64,000 nt of DNA from Desulfoluna sp. (GCF_030145185.1 NZ_JAQYWB010000022.1:17590-81589), one strand, 5' to 3'; shown: positions 18,078 to 27,112, counted from the stretch's first letter. Translations and numbers: made by a program. The notes: generated by a model not told the origin, from the letters alone.

Positions 18078-18323
18078 ATGAAAACCCCGCTGTTCGACCC
18101 CACGATGCTCCTCAAAATTGCCCGCACCCCCATGCCCTTTGGCAAACACCGGGGCGTGCTTCTGGTGGACCTGCCCGAGCCCTATGTGGTGTGGTTCCAT
18201 CAGGAGGGCTTTCCCAAAGGAGAACTGGGCGAGATGCTGGGGCTGGTCTATGAGATAAAAGTCAATGGCCTAGAGTATCTGTGTGAGCCGCTTAAAAAAC
18301 CGGTCACAGACCCTAGGCGATAA
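18078..18323 (+). CDS. DUF3820 family small protein
   Basis: An 81-residue protein with the DUF3820 core: MPFGKHRGVLLVDLPEPYVVWF followed by a Gly/Leu-rich GELGEMLGLVYEIKVNGLE helix. Members are small cytoplasmic proteins, sometimes called predicted quorum-sensing-regulated factors, with no firm biochemical role. It lies 48 bp upstream of topoisomerase III and could share its transcript. GGAA precedes the start. Identification is good and the function unknown. Confidence 0.85.
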   Translation: MKTPLFDPTMLLKIARTPMPFGKHRGVLLVDLPEPYVVWFHQEGFPKGELGEMLGLVYEIKVNGLEYLCEPLKKPVTDPRR

Positions 18324-18371
18324 CATGCTTTTCACATTTCTTCTTCCCCTGTTTTACGTTATGACAAAGTC

Positions 18372-20954
18372 ATGACCACTCTCATCCTCACTGAAAAGCC
18401 CTCGGTGGCTGTCGACTTCTCCAAAGCGCTGGGCGTCCGAACCCGCCGGGACGGATATTTTGAGGGCAACGGGACCCTCATCTGCTGGGCCGTGGGCCAT
18501 CTGGTGGAGCTGTTTACACCCGAAGATTACAGCCCGTCCTTAAAAAAATGGTCTCTGGAGGCCTTGCCCATCCTTCCAGACCCCTTCAAATACAAACCCA
18601 TCAAGAAGAGCGGAAAACAGCTGGGCGTGATCAAGAGACTCCTCAAGACGCCGGGACTGGAGCGGGTGATTATCGCCACGGACGCAGGGCGGGAAGGAGA
18701 GGTCATCGCCCGAACGATCCTGCTGCAGGCGGGGTTCACGGACAAAACGCGGATCATGCGATTCTGGACCAGCCAGGCCCTAACCCCGGCCGTGGTGCGG
18801 GGGACCCTGGCAAAACTGAGCCCCATCACCGACTACGACCGACTCTGGCGGGCAGGGTATTACCGGCAGGTCGCTGACTGGATGGTGGGAATGAACGGAA
18901 CCCGGGCGCTCACCGTGCGTCTGGGCGATCTTTATTCGGTGGGGCGGGTTCAAACGGCGGTGCTGGCCCTTCTGGTACAGCGACGACGCGAGCGGGAAAA
19001 CTTTAAGCCAGAGCCCTATCTGGTCATAAAAATTCACTTTGAAAACGAAAAGGGTGGCTGGATCGGCACCTGGTTCCAGGGCAAAGAGACGCGCCTCTTT
19101 GAGCTTGAGGCGGCACAGGCATTGGTAGAGCGCCTGACCGGAGAAACAAAACCGGGGACCGTGCTTTCGGCGCAAAAAGAAAAAAAATCAGAGCCCCCCC
19201 CCTTCCTCTTCTCCCTGACCGATCTTCAGCAGGAGGCCAACAAGCGTTTCGGCTTTCCTGCGAAGAAAACCTTAAACGTTGCCCAGGGCCTCTATCAAGA
19301 CAAAAAATGCCTCTCCTATCCCCGGACCGACTCCCGTGTATTGGGCACACAAAACCTGGATATGATCAAAAAGCTGGTAACCCGACTCTCCGAGCACACC
19401 CCGGCCCTGTTTAAGGGGGTCGATCCCACACGAATCGCTCTGTCCAACAAGCGGGTTTTTAACGACGCCAAGCTCACCGATCACCATGCCCTGATCCCTT
19501 TGAAAAATCTACCCTCCAACGCCACATCCGACGAGGCAAAGATCTATGAATTGGTACTCCGGCGATTCGCCGCGGCCTTTCACCCTTACTGCCACTACGA
19601 AAACACACGAATTGTAACCGGGTTTTCAGACGAGACCTTTCAGACCACGGGAAAAATCATCCTCTCTTCCGGCTGGCGCGAGGCGTGGCCGGTCAAGGCA
19701 AAAAAAGAAGAGGACGCCCACATCCCCCCCTTAATCACCGGCGATGTGGCCCACAAGAAGCGGGTAGCCGCCGAGAAAAAAGAGACCACCCCGCCCCCGG
19801 CCTTTAACGATGCGCTTATCTTAAAAGAGATGACCAACCCGGGACGCTACGTCTCGGAAAAGGCCATGAAAGAGCTCTTCCGGGGGGAGATCGGCATCGG
19901 CACCCAGTCTACCCGCGCCCAGATCCTTGAGATCCTCATCATGCGTGACTACGCCCGGCGCGAGGGGAAAACCCTCACCGCCACGGACAAGGGCTGTTTT
20001 CTGGTGGAGACGCTCCAGAAGACCGCCGTCAGCCGGGTCCTCACATCCCCGGAAGAGACCGCCCGCTGGGAGATGAGCCTCAACCGCATCGCATTGGGCG
20101 AAGGAAGCGACGAGAACTTCCTCGCCACCATCAAAGAGTTCGTTGAAAAATCCATGGCCGAGCTGAAAAGCATGCCCCTGGAAGGCCAGGCCCCCGCCTC
20201 CCGCAAAAAAGACGGTGAGGTGGTGGGACGCTGCCCGGCCTGCGGCGGCGAGGTCGTGGAGGCCTACAAAAATTATGCGTGTACCTGCGGCTTCACCCTC
20301 TGGAAAAAAATGGCCGGAAAAAACCTCACCCCCAACATGGTCGGCCACCTGCTCCGCACAAAAAAATCCGGCCCCTACAACGGTTTTGTCTCAAAAAAGA
20401 AGAAACGGTTCTCTGCCTCCATCGTCCTCTTCCAGAAAGACGGCGCATGGGAAACCGCCTTTGACTTTGGAAATGAACCCAAAAAAAAACACGCACCGAA
20501 AGACCCCGCACCGTGGGCCGCTGCCCAACCCGCCACCGATCGCTCTTTTGAAAACAGCGGCACCTCCAGCGTAACGCCCCAACCAGAAAAGCCCACACCG
20601 CGTCCGAAATCCAAAGCGGATGCCGCCCTGAAACCCTTCCCCCCCTGCCCCGCCTGCGGCGGCACCATCATCGAGGGCAAACGCGGCTTCGGCTGCGCCA
20701 ACTGGCCATCCGCCAAGGGCGGCTGTCACTTCGTCATCTGGAAAACCCTCTTCGGCAAAGAGCTCACCCGCTCCCAGCTCATCGCCCTGCTCTCTTTAAA
20801 ACCCACCCGCCCCTGCCAACTCACACGGCCGGACGGTCAAACCGTCAAAACCCGCCTCCGCCTCACCAACACCCCCCAGGGATGGATGGCCATGGCCGAC
20901 CCGGATGAGCGGGGACAGAAGCACGTTCAGCCAGTTAGATGCACACACGGGTAA
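18372..20954 (+). CDS. topB: DNA topoisomerase III (type IA) with C-terminal zinc-ribbon repeats
   Basis: An 860-residue type IA topoisomerase that resolves single-stranded or catenated DNA. The Toprim domain starts at the N-terminus (LILTEKPSVAVDFSKALG; acidic motif ATDAGREGE near residue 100). The active-site tyrosine lies in LSYPRTDSRVL (~residue 315), and IGIGTQSTRAQILE marks the central domain. The C-terminal ~240 residues hold Cys-rich modules (CPACGGEVVEAYKNYACTCG and CPACGGTIIEGKRGFGCAN) joined by a Lys/Pro-rich linker. The length exceeds E. coli TopB because of these modules. Such extra topB genes also occur on mobile DNA, but this copy looks intact and GC-typical. Confidence 0.93.
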   Translation: MTTLILTEKPSVAVDFSKALGVRTRRDGYFEGNGTLICWAVGHLVELFTPEDYSPSLKKWSLEALPILPDPFKYKPIKKSGKQLGVIKRLLKTPGLERVIIATDAGREGEVIARTILLQAGFTDKTRIMRFWTSQALTPAVVRGTLAKLSPITDYDRLWRAGYYRQVADWMVGMNGTRALTVRLGDLYSVGRVQTAVLALLVQRRRERENFKPEPYLVIKIHFENEKGGWIGTWFQGKETRLFELEAAQALVERLTGETKPGTVLSAQKEKKSEPPPFLFSLTDLQQEANKRFGFPAKKTLNVAQGLYQDKKCLSYPRTDSRVLGTQNLDMIKKLVTRLSEHTPALFKGVDPTRIALSNKRVFNDAKLTDHHALIPLKNLPSNATSDEAKIYELVLRRFAAAFHPYCHYENTRIVTGFSDETFQTTGKIILSSGWREAWPVKAKKEEDAHIPPLITGDVAHKKRVAAEKKETTPPPAFNDALILKEMTNPGRYVSEKAMKELFRGEIGIGTQSTRAQILEILIMRDYARREGKTLTATDKGCFLVETLQKTAVSRVLTSPEETARWEMSLNRIALGEGSDENFLATIKEFVEKSMAELKSMPLEGQAPASRKKDGEVVGRCPACGGEVVEAYKNYACTCGFTLWKKMAGKNLTPNMVGHLLRTKKSGPYNGFVSKKKKRFSASIVLFQKDGAWETAFDFGNEPKKKHAPKDPAPWAAAQPATDRSFENSGTSSVTPQPEKPTPRPKSKADAALKPFPPCPACGGTIIEGKRGFGCANWPSAKGGCHFVIWKTLFGKELTRSQLIALLSLKPTRPCQLTRPDGQTVKTRLRLTNTPQGWMAMADPDERGQKHVQPVRCTHG

Positions 20955-20983
20955 AAATAAGCGATGGACGATAGGAAAAGCGG

Positions 20984-21023
20984 GCCTCGGGCTGCAAGGT
21001 GAGCCACCTTGAAAGCAGGGTTC
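20984..21023. repeat. Dispersed palindromic repeat, copy 3
   Basis: CTGCAAGGTGAGCCACCTTG is followed by AAAGCAGGGTT, the reverse orientation of copies 1 and 2. It lies just after the topoisomerase gene. Confidence 0.7.
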
Positions 21024-21127
21024 ATTGTGTGGCAATGTTCAAAACCCGTTTGTTAAACTCGCCTTTATAAATTTAGAAAAAAATAGGGTCCTGACAGTGC
21101 CACCGGAGGGATTGATCCGTTAGCATG

Positions 21128-21169
21128 AGCTGAATGGTTACGTAACTATTCAGCTATCCATTTTTTTTT
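21128..21169 (+). terminator. Near-perfect 28-bp palindrome followed by T-run
   Basis: AGCTGAAT and ATTCAGCT flank GTTACGTAAC, giving a near-complete palindrome at 21128-21155, followed by ATCCA and nine T residues. It looks like an intrinsic terminator. The nearest upstream gene is topB, 174 bp away. Part of the arm (GCTGAATAGTTAC) recurs near 21492. Confidence 0.6.
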
Positions 21170-21396
21170 AGGACCCTGGCCTGACAGCACCCTAAGCTTT
21201 TCGTCTTCCCCGCGCAGGCGGGAAGCCATGTATGAAAATCCGTATCGTCCTCATTTTTATAATGACGTACCGGGTGGATGCGTAGGGTGCGCCGTGCACA
21301 CCGTCAGGCGTATCGTAAACCGGAAACACCGCATGTTGAAATAAGACTCGTGGTCATCGTTAACTTGCGAGGCCGATGGTCCTCTCTACGGTAGAA

Positions 21397-21417
21397 GGTG
21401 CGGGAGCCGCACCCTAC
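21397..21417. repeat. 21-bp repeat, inverted copy of 10323-10343
   Basis: GGTGCGGGAGCCGCACCCTA plus one base is the exact reverse complement of the copy at 10323. A related GCGTAGGGTGCG arm lies at about 21282. Confidence 0.7.
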
Positions 21418-21754
21418 GCGGTGATGAAAAGACGTGACGTATTGGCATTTGAATCTTTCTGTCATTTGCCTCGAACGACCTGGCGAAGGCAAGCTGAATA
21501 GTTACATGGTTACCAAAAATTCCCATAGTCCCGGGTCCGATAGGCGGTGATTATAATGATGTCGACCGACAGTTGCCATTTGGTGCATTGCATAAGATCT
21601 ATTTCTGAACGAGTGAAAGTTCGTTTGACGAATAGAAGCTCACCTGAGTTGTTTTCAACAGCCCATTGCAGCTCAAAGGCATTGACAATCGGTTTCGACA
21701 AATCTATTCCGCACAGAGCGTCTGCGAAGATGCAGAGAAGGAGGACGTTCAAAT

Positions 21755-21931
21755 CTGGCGGTGAACGCCCTGCTGAACCTGGGATACACCCGGGTCTTTA
21801 ACCTCACGGGCGGGGTAAATGCCTATGGGGAAAAAGGGTACTCGCTTTACAACTGGCACGGAGAAATTAAGGTGATTCATTTCGACCGAAAAGATCCTCG
21901 TCTCTCCACCTTTGATATCTTCAAAAAGTAA
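21755..21931 (+). pseudogene. Rhodanese-like domain remnant (C-terminal part only)
   Basis: About 58 codons ending at a TAA read LAVNALLNLGYTRVFNLTGG, then VNAYGEKGYSLYNWHGEIK. NLTGGVNAYGEKGY is the typical last helix/strand of a single-domain rhodanese (sulfurtransferase). The upstream two thirds, including the catalytic Cys loop, are absent and the sequence before 21755 is unrelated. No start codon with a ribosome site is seen. It is a truncated gene left by rearrangement. Confidence 0.65.
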
Positions 21932-22236
21932 CGATTCCGAGTAACTATCACAACCACCCATTGACAAGCCCACGGGTGCCGTCTCATTATATCCTGCATG
22001 CAAAAAACGCCCTACGTGTGGTGATCTTGAGTATATTTCTTCACACTTGGCCACCGGCCAGCTGGTCGAATTTCAAAAGAGCTGGATGCGATCCCTTGAA
22101 CCCACCGGTTTTTCAAATTGTTCTTATTAAAAAAATGAGCGCATCAACAACCCGACCCCGATTTTCAAAAAGAGTCGCAAAATAAACCGGGTGAAGGTGG
22201 GATGATGAATATATTTCGGCTTGCCTAACATTTTAG

Positions 22237-22265
22237 TTGACCCGAAAAACTTTTGGGTCTATGTA
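22237..22265 (+). promoter_or_regulatory. Candidate sigma-70 promoter for flavodoxin
   Basis: TTGACC (22237-22242), a 17-bp spacer and TATGTA (22260-22265) lie 86 bp upstream of the flavodoxin start. Confidence 0.5.
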
Positions 22266-22350
22266 TGTTCTCAGAATTTAGAGCAAGACTCCTACCCGAT
22301 AGGGCTTCCGCATCGGATAACAACTTCCATCACGACCACACGGAGGACAT

Positions 22351-22791
22351 ATGGCACGCGCACTGATTATCTTCGGATCAACCACAGGAAATACGGAAAA
22401 CACAGCTGAACGCATCGGAGGCATCCTGAACGACAAGGGACTTGAGGTGACCGTACAAAATGTCAGCGATGTCACCCCGGGCAATGAGGCCGAGTTTGAT
22501 CTGGTACTCTACGGATGCTCCACCTGGGGGGAGGACGAGATTGAATTGCAGGACGATTTCATTGATTACTATGAGGAGATGGAGAAAGCACCCCTCAGGA
22601 ATAAAAAGATCGGTGTTTTTGGTTGCGGAGACAGCGCCTACCCTTGTTTCTGCGGTGCCGTGGACGCTATCGAAGAGAAGGTCCGGAATATCGGGGGCTC
22701 TCTTGTGATCGAAGGCCTCAAGATTGATGGTGATCCCGACGAGTCTGAAGAAGACATTGATGCATGGGCCACGGCAGTCGCCACGGCTTAA
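22351..22791 (+). CDS. Flavodoxin (short-chain, Desulfovibrio type)
   Basis: A 146-residue FMN-binding electron carrier of the cytoplasm. The phosphate loop is FGSTTGNTENTAE (residues ~8-20), the first FMN-flanking loop CSTWGEDEIELQDDF, and the second GCGDSAYPCFCGAVDAIEE, matching the short flavodoxins of sulfate-reducing bacteria. It can replace ferredoxin in low-potential electron transfer. A strong GGAGG lies seven bases before the ATG. It has its own promoter and a terminator directly after the stop. Confidence 0.95.
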   Translation: MARALIIFGSTTGNTENTAERIGGILNDKGLEVTVQNVSDVTPGNEAEFDLVLYGCSTWGEDEIELQDDFIDYYEEMEKAPLRNKKIGVFGCGDSAYPCFCGAVDAIEEKVRNIGGSLVIEGLKIDGDPDESEEDIDAWATAVATA

Positions 22792-22794
22792 TTG

Positions 22795-22825
22795 AAATCC
22801 CGAGACCGTGAGGCCTCGGGGATTT
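22795..22825 (+). terminator. Intrinsic terminator after flavodoxin
   Basis: AAATCCCGAG pairs with CTCGGGGATTT and is followed by ATCCTTTT, four bases after the flavodoxin stop. Confidence 0.75.
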
Positions 22826-22871
22826 ATCCTTTTAAAAAAAAATTTCAGGCGAGAAGCCGAGGAGTCGTGTG

Positions 22872-23222
22872 ATGACAAAGAGAGAGTCCATGGTCATGCA
22901 ATCGTTTCAGGTGAAGATGATGACACAGCTGGCCCAGGGAACATTTGATTCAGTCAATTTAAAAAATGACCTCTTTGTCAAGTGGCTGGTGGGATATATG
23001 GCGGATTCGCGAATCCCTTTCAAACTGATCCCCCTGGGGGGCGGCGTGACACGCATCGTCCATTCAGGAGGCCTTTGCCCCCTGTGCAGCGGGACCGGCA
23101 TGATTCATGCCGATGAACCAGAGCTGACGGAATCACCGGACCCCGCCACATTCATCCCGACAGATCCAAACTTCATCTGCTACAGCAGAAATTGCTGCAA
23201 GGAGAGTCGCAACGCCGCCTGA
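22872..23222 (+). CDS. Small Cys-containing protein of unknown function
   Basis: A ~116-residue soluble protein downstream of flavodoxin. GAGGAG precedes the start region, and the ATG at 22872 is preferred over a GTG one codon earlier. The middle has CPLCSGTG, a half zinc-finger motif as in DnaJ-type or radical-SAM-linked proteins, and the C-terminus has CYSRNCC, so four to five cysteines could bind a metal. The remainder (FVKWLVGYMADSRIPFKLIP) looks globular. Function is unknown. The flavodoxin neighbour is only a weak hint of redox work because a terminator separates the two. Confidence 0.6.
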   Translation: MTKRESMVMQSFQVKMMTQLAQGTFDSVNLKNDLFVKWLVGYMADSRIPFKLIPLGGGVTRIVHSGGLCPLCSGTGMIHADEPELTESPDPATFIPTDPNFICYSRNCCKESRNAA

Positions 23223-23456
23223 TATTTTCGATATCCCGCCTCACTCTCCGCCAGACGCCCTCCCCCTTTTTTCCCCGATAGCAGTATCACTTTTCCAGTC
23301 GCAGGTAGCCCCGAAAGGGGCTGCTTCCTCCCCCACAAAGGCCAATAACCCAATGAACTTTCGGTAAAAAACAGAGACATAAAAAACAGGCGAAGGACAC
23401 GTGCAATGAAATTTAAAATGAATCAAAATTCAAACCGGAAGGTTACTCACCGAGTA

Positions 23457-23508
23457 GAACGTGTCTCACAAATTGATGTCGAGGCCAAACACATGGCGCC
23501 TGTCCCCG
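23457..23508. repeat. GGCGCCTGTCCCC dispersed repeat, copy a
   Basis: GAACGTGTCTCACAAATTGA, then GTCGAGGCCAAACACATGGC and GCCTGTCCCC. It resembles the sequences that flank REP-associated tyrosine transposases, but no such gene is in the window. Related copies lie near 24231, 27026, 28931 and 30736. Confidence 0.65.
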
Positions 23509-23526
23509 GTTGCACCTTATTCACTG

Positions 23527-24132
23527 TTATTTTTCTATCATAATGGTTATTTCGGTGCCAAAGGGCGTGTCATCAACCATAACGGCCCTGTTTTTATCCT
23601 GTTGTGTATATTGAATATGAGCAGCGCCATTAACCTTTGATTCAGACGGATTAAATGGCATAACCGCTTTTTTGTAATACTCATAGACCAATATAGCGTC
23701 ATCTTTCGACATCAGTTGTAATGTGGCCACACTAAGTGATGAAAAATCGACTTTGTTGACGATTTGACTGTCCTTGTAAATCGGTGCCCCATAGAAGCCT
23801 TTTGAAGCCACTTGACTTTCAACAATGGGTTTCACACATTCGCCAATACGTATCCCAATAGGCAGCATATTTTTTTCTAAAAAGTTCGGTCGCGTCGTAT
23901 AGTATTTATGGGCTTGCAGGTAATGCTTCCATGAAAAATTTTTGATATTCAATTCTTTCGCTTTTTCTGATGCTTTGAGTATCAGTGCTTCTTGCGAAAT
24001 TCCTTCATGTGTTTTTTCAATGCATTTAATTTGAACCAATAAGTCGATCCATTGGTCTTCTGTGAATTGAATGTTCTCAGCAACGGCATTTGAGCAAGAC
24101 AAAAAAATCATACATACAATAAAAAATCTCAT
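23527..24132 (-). CDS. Exported protein of unknown function
   Basis: A 201-residue protein with a short Sec signal peptide (MRFFIVCMIFLSCSNAVAEN). The mature part is mainly charged and helical, starting IQFTEDQWIDLLVQIKCIEK, with two cysteines (IKCIEK and IGECVK) that could form a disulfide in the periplasm. AAGGAAAAG precedes the ATG. It is more AT-rich than its neighbours and lies among repeats, which suggests acquisition. No family was recognised. Confidence 0.65.
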   Translation of the reverse strand: MRFFIVCMIFLSCSNAVAENIQFTEDQWIDLLVQIKCIEKTHEGISQEALILKASEKAKELNIKNFSWKHYLQAHKYYTTRPNFLEKNMLPIGIRIGECVKPIVESQVASKGFYGAPIYKDSQIVNKVDFSSLSVATLQLMSKDDAILVYEYYKKAVMPFNPSESKVNGAAHIQYTQQDKNRAVMVDDTPFGTEITIMIEK

Positions 24133-24230
24133 GGGAATCTTTTCCTTATTTATGAGGCATGGTGTGAACGCTAAAATCAGGCACGCAGTTTTTTACACCC
24201 TCGCATCATGCGGCGGCTCTTGCCGAAAGG

Positions 24231-24280
24231 AGAGAGTGCCCACAAGTTGATGTAAAGATCGATTGCATCGCGCCTGTTCC
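24231..24280. repeat. GGCGCCTGTCCCC dispersed repeat, degenerate copy b
   Basis: GAGAGTGCCCACAAGTTGAT followed by GTAAAGATCGATTGCATCGC and GCCTGTTCCC aligns with copies a, d and e but has several changes. Confidence 0.5.
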
Positions 24281-24345
24281 CTCGTTTGTTTCTCGTTTTC
24301 TCGTTTTGAAGACTGGGTTCGATGTACCTCACCTCACTGCACGAA

Positions 24346-24482
24346 CCAGGGTATTTCACGAAAAAACGATCAGAACCAAGAAATAATATGTAATTACAAT
24401 TCTTTACAGTAATATTTTCAGTCGTTTAAAAAATGCAAAATGTAATCCACGGTATTCTGTTTGATTTTCTCACCCTTCGGGC
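24346..24482. mobile_element. MITE-like element, decayed half copy (C)
   Basis: A decayed terminal repeat (CCAGGGTATTTCACGA) is followed by the family interior and ends at GATTTTCTCACCCTTCGGGC next to TA. The end supplies the TAG stop of the MerR gene on the minus strand. The other terminal repeat is missing. Confidence 0.65.
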
Positions 24483-25276
24483 TAACAAAATGGCATGAGC
24501 ACTTCCACCAAATAATCGGACTCTTTTGCCACTGCCATGCCATCCAGAAGGGTTTTCTCAATGGTCTCTCCGTTGCGTTTGAGCCCCAGACTTTCAAGAT
24601 GTGCTTCCAGTTTTCGCCTGGAGGTGTGGATGGTCTCGTAGTGGCCCTTGTGGTGGATACAGGCAAACTCGCCCCCCTCAAAAGGGATGCTCCCCTTTAT
24701 GGGACCACTCACTTCCATGGCCACGGCGGAGAAAAGAGTTTCTCCACCGGTGTCATCTATCCAGAATAACATGTGCACCGCCACGTCGATGGGTAGGTTC
24801 ATGGTTCGCTCTAAAAGTTCTTTAATGGCCAGCTCCATCTCGAAAAGACCATAGGGGGCAGACACGGGAATGGAGATGAGATGCTTTGGGAACACCTTTT
24901 TAAACTCTATGCCGAATGGAACGATATGGTCGCAGGCTTCCATGGCGGTGACGATGATTTTAAGCCGGTTCATCGTCCGCTTCATTTCACCCATTTTTCG
25001 GACAGCCAGGGCCTCTTTTTCTTTAAAAATCGAGATACGCTCAGCGATGGACGAGACGCCTTTGTAGGCTTTGATCTCCGAGAGTTTCATGCCAAGAGTT
25101 TTAAGGCTGATGATCATGTGAAGCTCTTCATTCTGCGCCAGGCTGTAGTGACGGTAGCCGGTTCTGGGGTCGGTCTCACGCGGGGTGAAGAGGCCAATCT
25201 TATCGTAGTGGATAAGGGCCTGGCGAGAGATATTGTGGAATCGGGCCATCTCTCCAACGGTGAAGGAAATTTTCAT
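24482..25276 (-). CDS. MerR-family regulator with GyrI-like effector domain (BmrR-like)
   Basis: A 264-residue regulator. Residues ~5-72 are the MerR winged helix (FTVGEMARFHNISRQALIHYDKIGLFTPRETDPRTGYRHY, cited in pieces here: start FTVGEMARFH, core YDKIGLF, end GYRHYSL). A coiled dimerisation helix (~75-110) joins to a GyrI/BmrR-type effector-binding domain (~115-260) that usually binds cationic drugs. It is divergent from the MATE exporter gene, fitting a drug-inducible exporter switch. Its last codon and TAG abut a mobile repeat, so the native C-terminus may have been altered. The regulated exporter is now broken. Confidence 0.9.
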   Translation of the reverse strand: MKISFTVGEMARFHNISRQALIHYDKIGLFTPRETDPRTGYRHYSLAQNEELHMIISLKTLGMKLSEIKAYKGVSSIAERISIFKEKEALAVRKMGEMKRTMNRLKIIVTAMEACDHIVPFGIEFKKVFPKHLISIPVSAPYGLFEMELAIKELLERTMNLPIDVAVHMLFWIDDTGGETLFSAVAMEVSGPIKGSIPFEGGEFACIHHKGHYETIHTSRRKLEAHLESLGLKRNGETIEKTLLDGMAVAKESDYLVEVLMPFC

Positions 25277-25321
25277 GGAGTGAATCCTGCTTTGGGTTCA
25301 TGGGGCAGCGCTACTTTTGTC

Positions 25322-25352
25322 TTGACCTTATACCTACTATACACCTTATTGC
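25322..25352 (+). promoter_or_regulatory. Possible MerR-type promoter with 19-bp spacer
   Basis: TTGACC (25322-25327) and TATTGC (25347-25352) are separated by 19 bp, the over-long spacing that MerR activators untwist. The spacer holds an imperfect dyad around TACCTACTATACACC. It lies between the divergent MerR and MATE genes. Confidence 0.4.
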
Positions 25353-25395
25353 TGCTCGGGTCATTAACGCTTTTGGGCCGCCCGGTCCGTAAATT

Positions 25396-27005
25396 ATGAG
25401 GTTTTTTGTGAAAAATCAGCTCCACAGTCCCTGGGGAATCACCCGTTTCCTCACCTATATCACCCCATCGGTTCTCTCCATCCTTACCATTTCTCTTTAT
25501 TTGGTGGTGGATGCCCTTTTTATCTCAAGGTACGCAGGGACCCTTGCCATGGCAGTGGTGAGCATCATCATGCCGCTCTTCAGTCTCTGTTTTGGTGTGG
25601 GAATCATGATGGCCGCAGGGTCCAGCGCGATTATGGGCATCGAAATCGGCGAGGGAAAAACAGACGCAGCCCGGAAACACTTCAGCCTGGGGTTTTACTT
25701 TCTGGTGACGACAGGCGTGTTGATCATTCTCCTAACCCGGATATTTCACGAGTTGGGTGCGCTCATATGCAAGGCATCAGAGCCGAAGATGTAGTGGTTT
25801 ACCTCAAGGCTCTGATAACGAAGCAGATGAGTGCACCCGGCTCGCCCGAAGGGTGAGAAAATCAAACAGAATACCGTGCATTACATTTTGCATTTTTGAA
25901 ACAACTGAAAATATTACTGCAAAGAACGGTAATTACGAATTATTCCTAAGTCCTGATTGTTTTCTCATGAAATATCCGGGCTAAGCGCGGCCACGGGCTG
26001 GGATCGTCTGGCTCGGCTCTTGGGGGCCACGGACCTTCTTGAGTCCGACTGCACCCTCTATCTCAAGGCGTTTATCGTGGGCATTGCCGCCGTGCTGCTT
26101 CAGGTCTATCTGGAGTACTCTATCCGACTGGACGGTGAGCCCCTCTGGGCATTTTACCTGACCCTTGCCGGAGGATTTACCAATGTGGCTCTGGATTATC
26201 TGTTCATCGTCAAGCTTGGCATGGGCGTTGAGGGGGCGGGTATAGCCTCGGCTGCGGGAATATGCGCGGCTTCATCCATGGGAGTTCTCTACTTTCTTAC
26301 CCGGGGAAAGGTGTTGAGATTTACACGGCCCGTAATGGATCTGACCTTTTTAAAGGATTCTCTGCTAAACGGCTCATCAGAGATGAGTCACCGAGTTCTC
26401 TTCAGGGGTAAAGACCCTTGTCTTTAACCGGATACTTCTGGTCTACGCAGGAGAGGTCCGGGTGGCGGCCATGTCCATCATCATCTACCTCTACTTTCTC
26501 TTTTCATCCCTCTACATCGGGCTGAGCATGGGGGTCTCTCCCCTTGTGAGCGTCAGCTTCGGGGCGAAGAATGTAGAGAGGCTCAGGGAACTCATGGGCC
26601 TCGCGCTGAAAGTGACCCTGGTGGGATCTTTAATGACCTATCTATCGATCCTTGGCTTTGGAGACGCCATCATAACCCTCTTTACCGCTGGGCGCGCCGA
26701 TGTCACAAAGCTCGCGACCGAGGGGATGGCGATTATGTCTCTGGCCTTTCTGGTCAGTGGTTTCAACATCTTGATGTTCAGGACTCTTCACCGCGTTGAA
26801 CAATGGTAAAATATCGGCGTTTATCTCATTTCTGCGCACCTTTGTCTTCACCATAGGTTTTGTGGTGGTACTGCCACCCATCATGGGAACCTCTGGTATC
26901 TGGGCCTCCATCACCGCAGCAGCAGTCCTGACCCTTTTCGTCTCCATCTTTTTTGCTCTCAAATACCGGGAGCACTATCTTGGGCGGGAAGCCATGGCGA
27001 TATAG
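25396..27005 (+). pseudogene. MATE-family multidrug exporter, broken by an insertion and two frameshifts
   Basis: Four fragments of one MATE efflux gene lie in order. Codons 25396-25734 encode the N-terminal helices. A 247-bp element plus a TA duplication (25735-25983) then interrupts the gene. The continuation (LSAATGWDRLARLLGATDLL) is in the same frame because 249 bp is a multiple of three, but stops inside the element end translation. A +1 shift near 26383 separates it from VTEFSSGVKTLVFNRILLVYAG. A second +1 shift near 26775 separates that from SGLFTALNNGKISAFISF, and the gene ends at 27005. The rebuilt product of ~455 residues would be a normal MATE Na+/H+ drug antiporter. Divergent MerR gene control is likely. 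Confidence 0.88.
25735..25981. mobile_element. MITE-like element, 247-bp full copy (D), inside the MATE gene
   Basis: Ends ACCCGGATATTTCACGAG and CTCATGAAATATCCGGGC form inverted terminal repeats, each next to TA (25733-25734 and 25982-25983). The interior lacks any transposase gene. Removal with one TA restores the MATE reading frame exactly. Confidence 0.9.
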
Positions 27006-27025
27006 AATCAGCCATCGTCTCTGGC

Positions 27026-27048
27026 AGAGCGCATGGCGCCTGTCCCCA
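27026..27048. repeat. GGCGCCTGTCCCC dispersed repeat, partial copy c
   Basis: Only the right end GAGCGCATGGCGCCTGTCCC is present, just after the broken MATE gene. Confidence 0.5.
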
Positions 27049-27112
27049 TGTTCCCATGTTTCCCCCATGGCAGAGAATCATCAGGCCTGACCATCCGAGA
27101 GATACGAGCATA

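Larger units (their letters stand above)
21024..22236. other. Repeat- and remnant-rich gap with no intact gene
   Basis: About 1.2 kb without a supported gene. It contains a palindrome with T-run (21128), the 21-bp inverted copy (21397) and a rhodanese remnant (21755). The open frames around 21510-21800 on both strands have no recognisable domain and are not called. Confidence 0.5.

Noticed and set aside
21510..21801. Overlapping frames on both strands upstream of the rhodanese remnant
   Set aside because: Neither has a domain or good start site, and the region is made of remnants. One could still be a real small gene, but there is no positive evidence.
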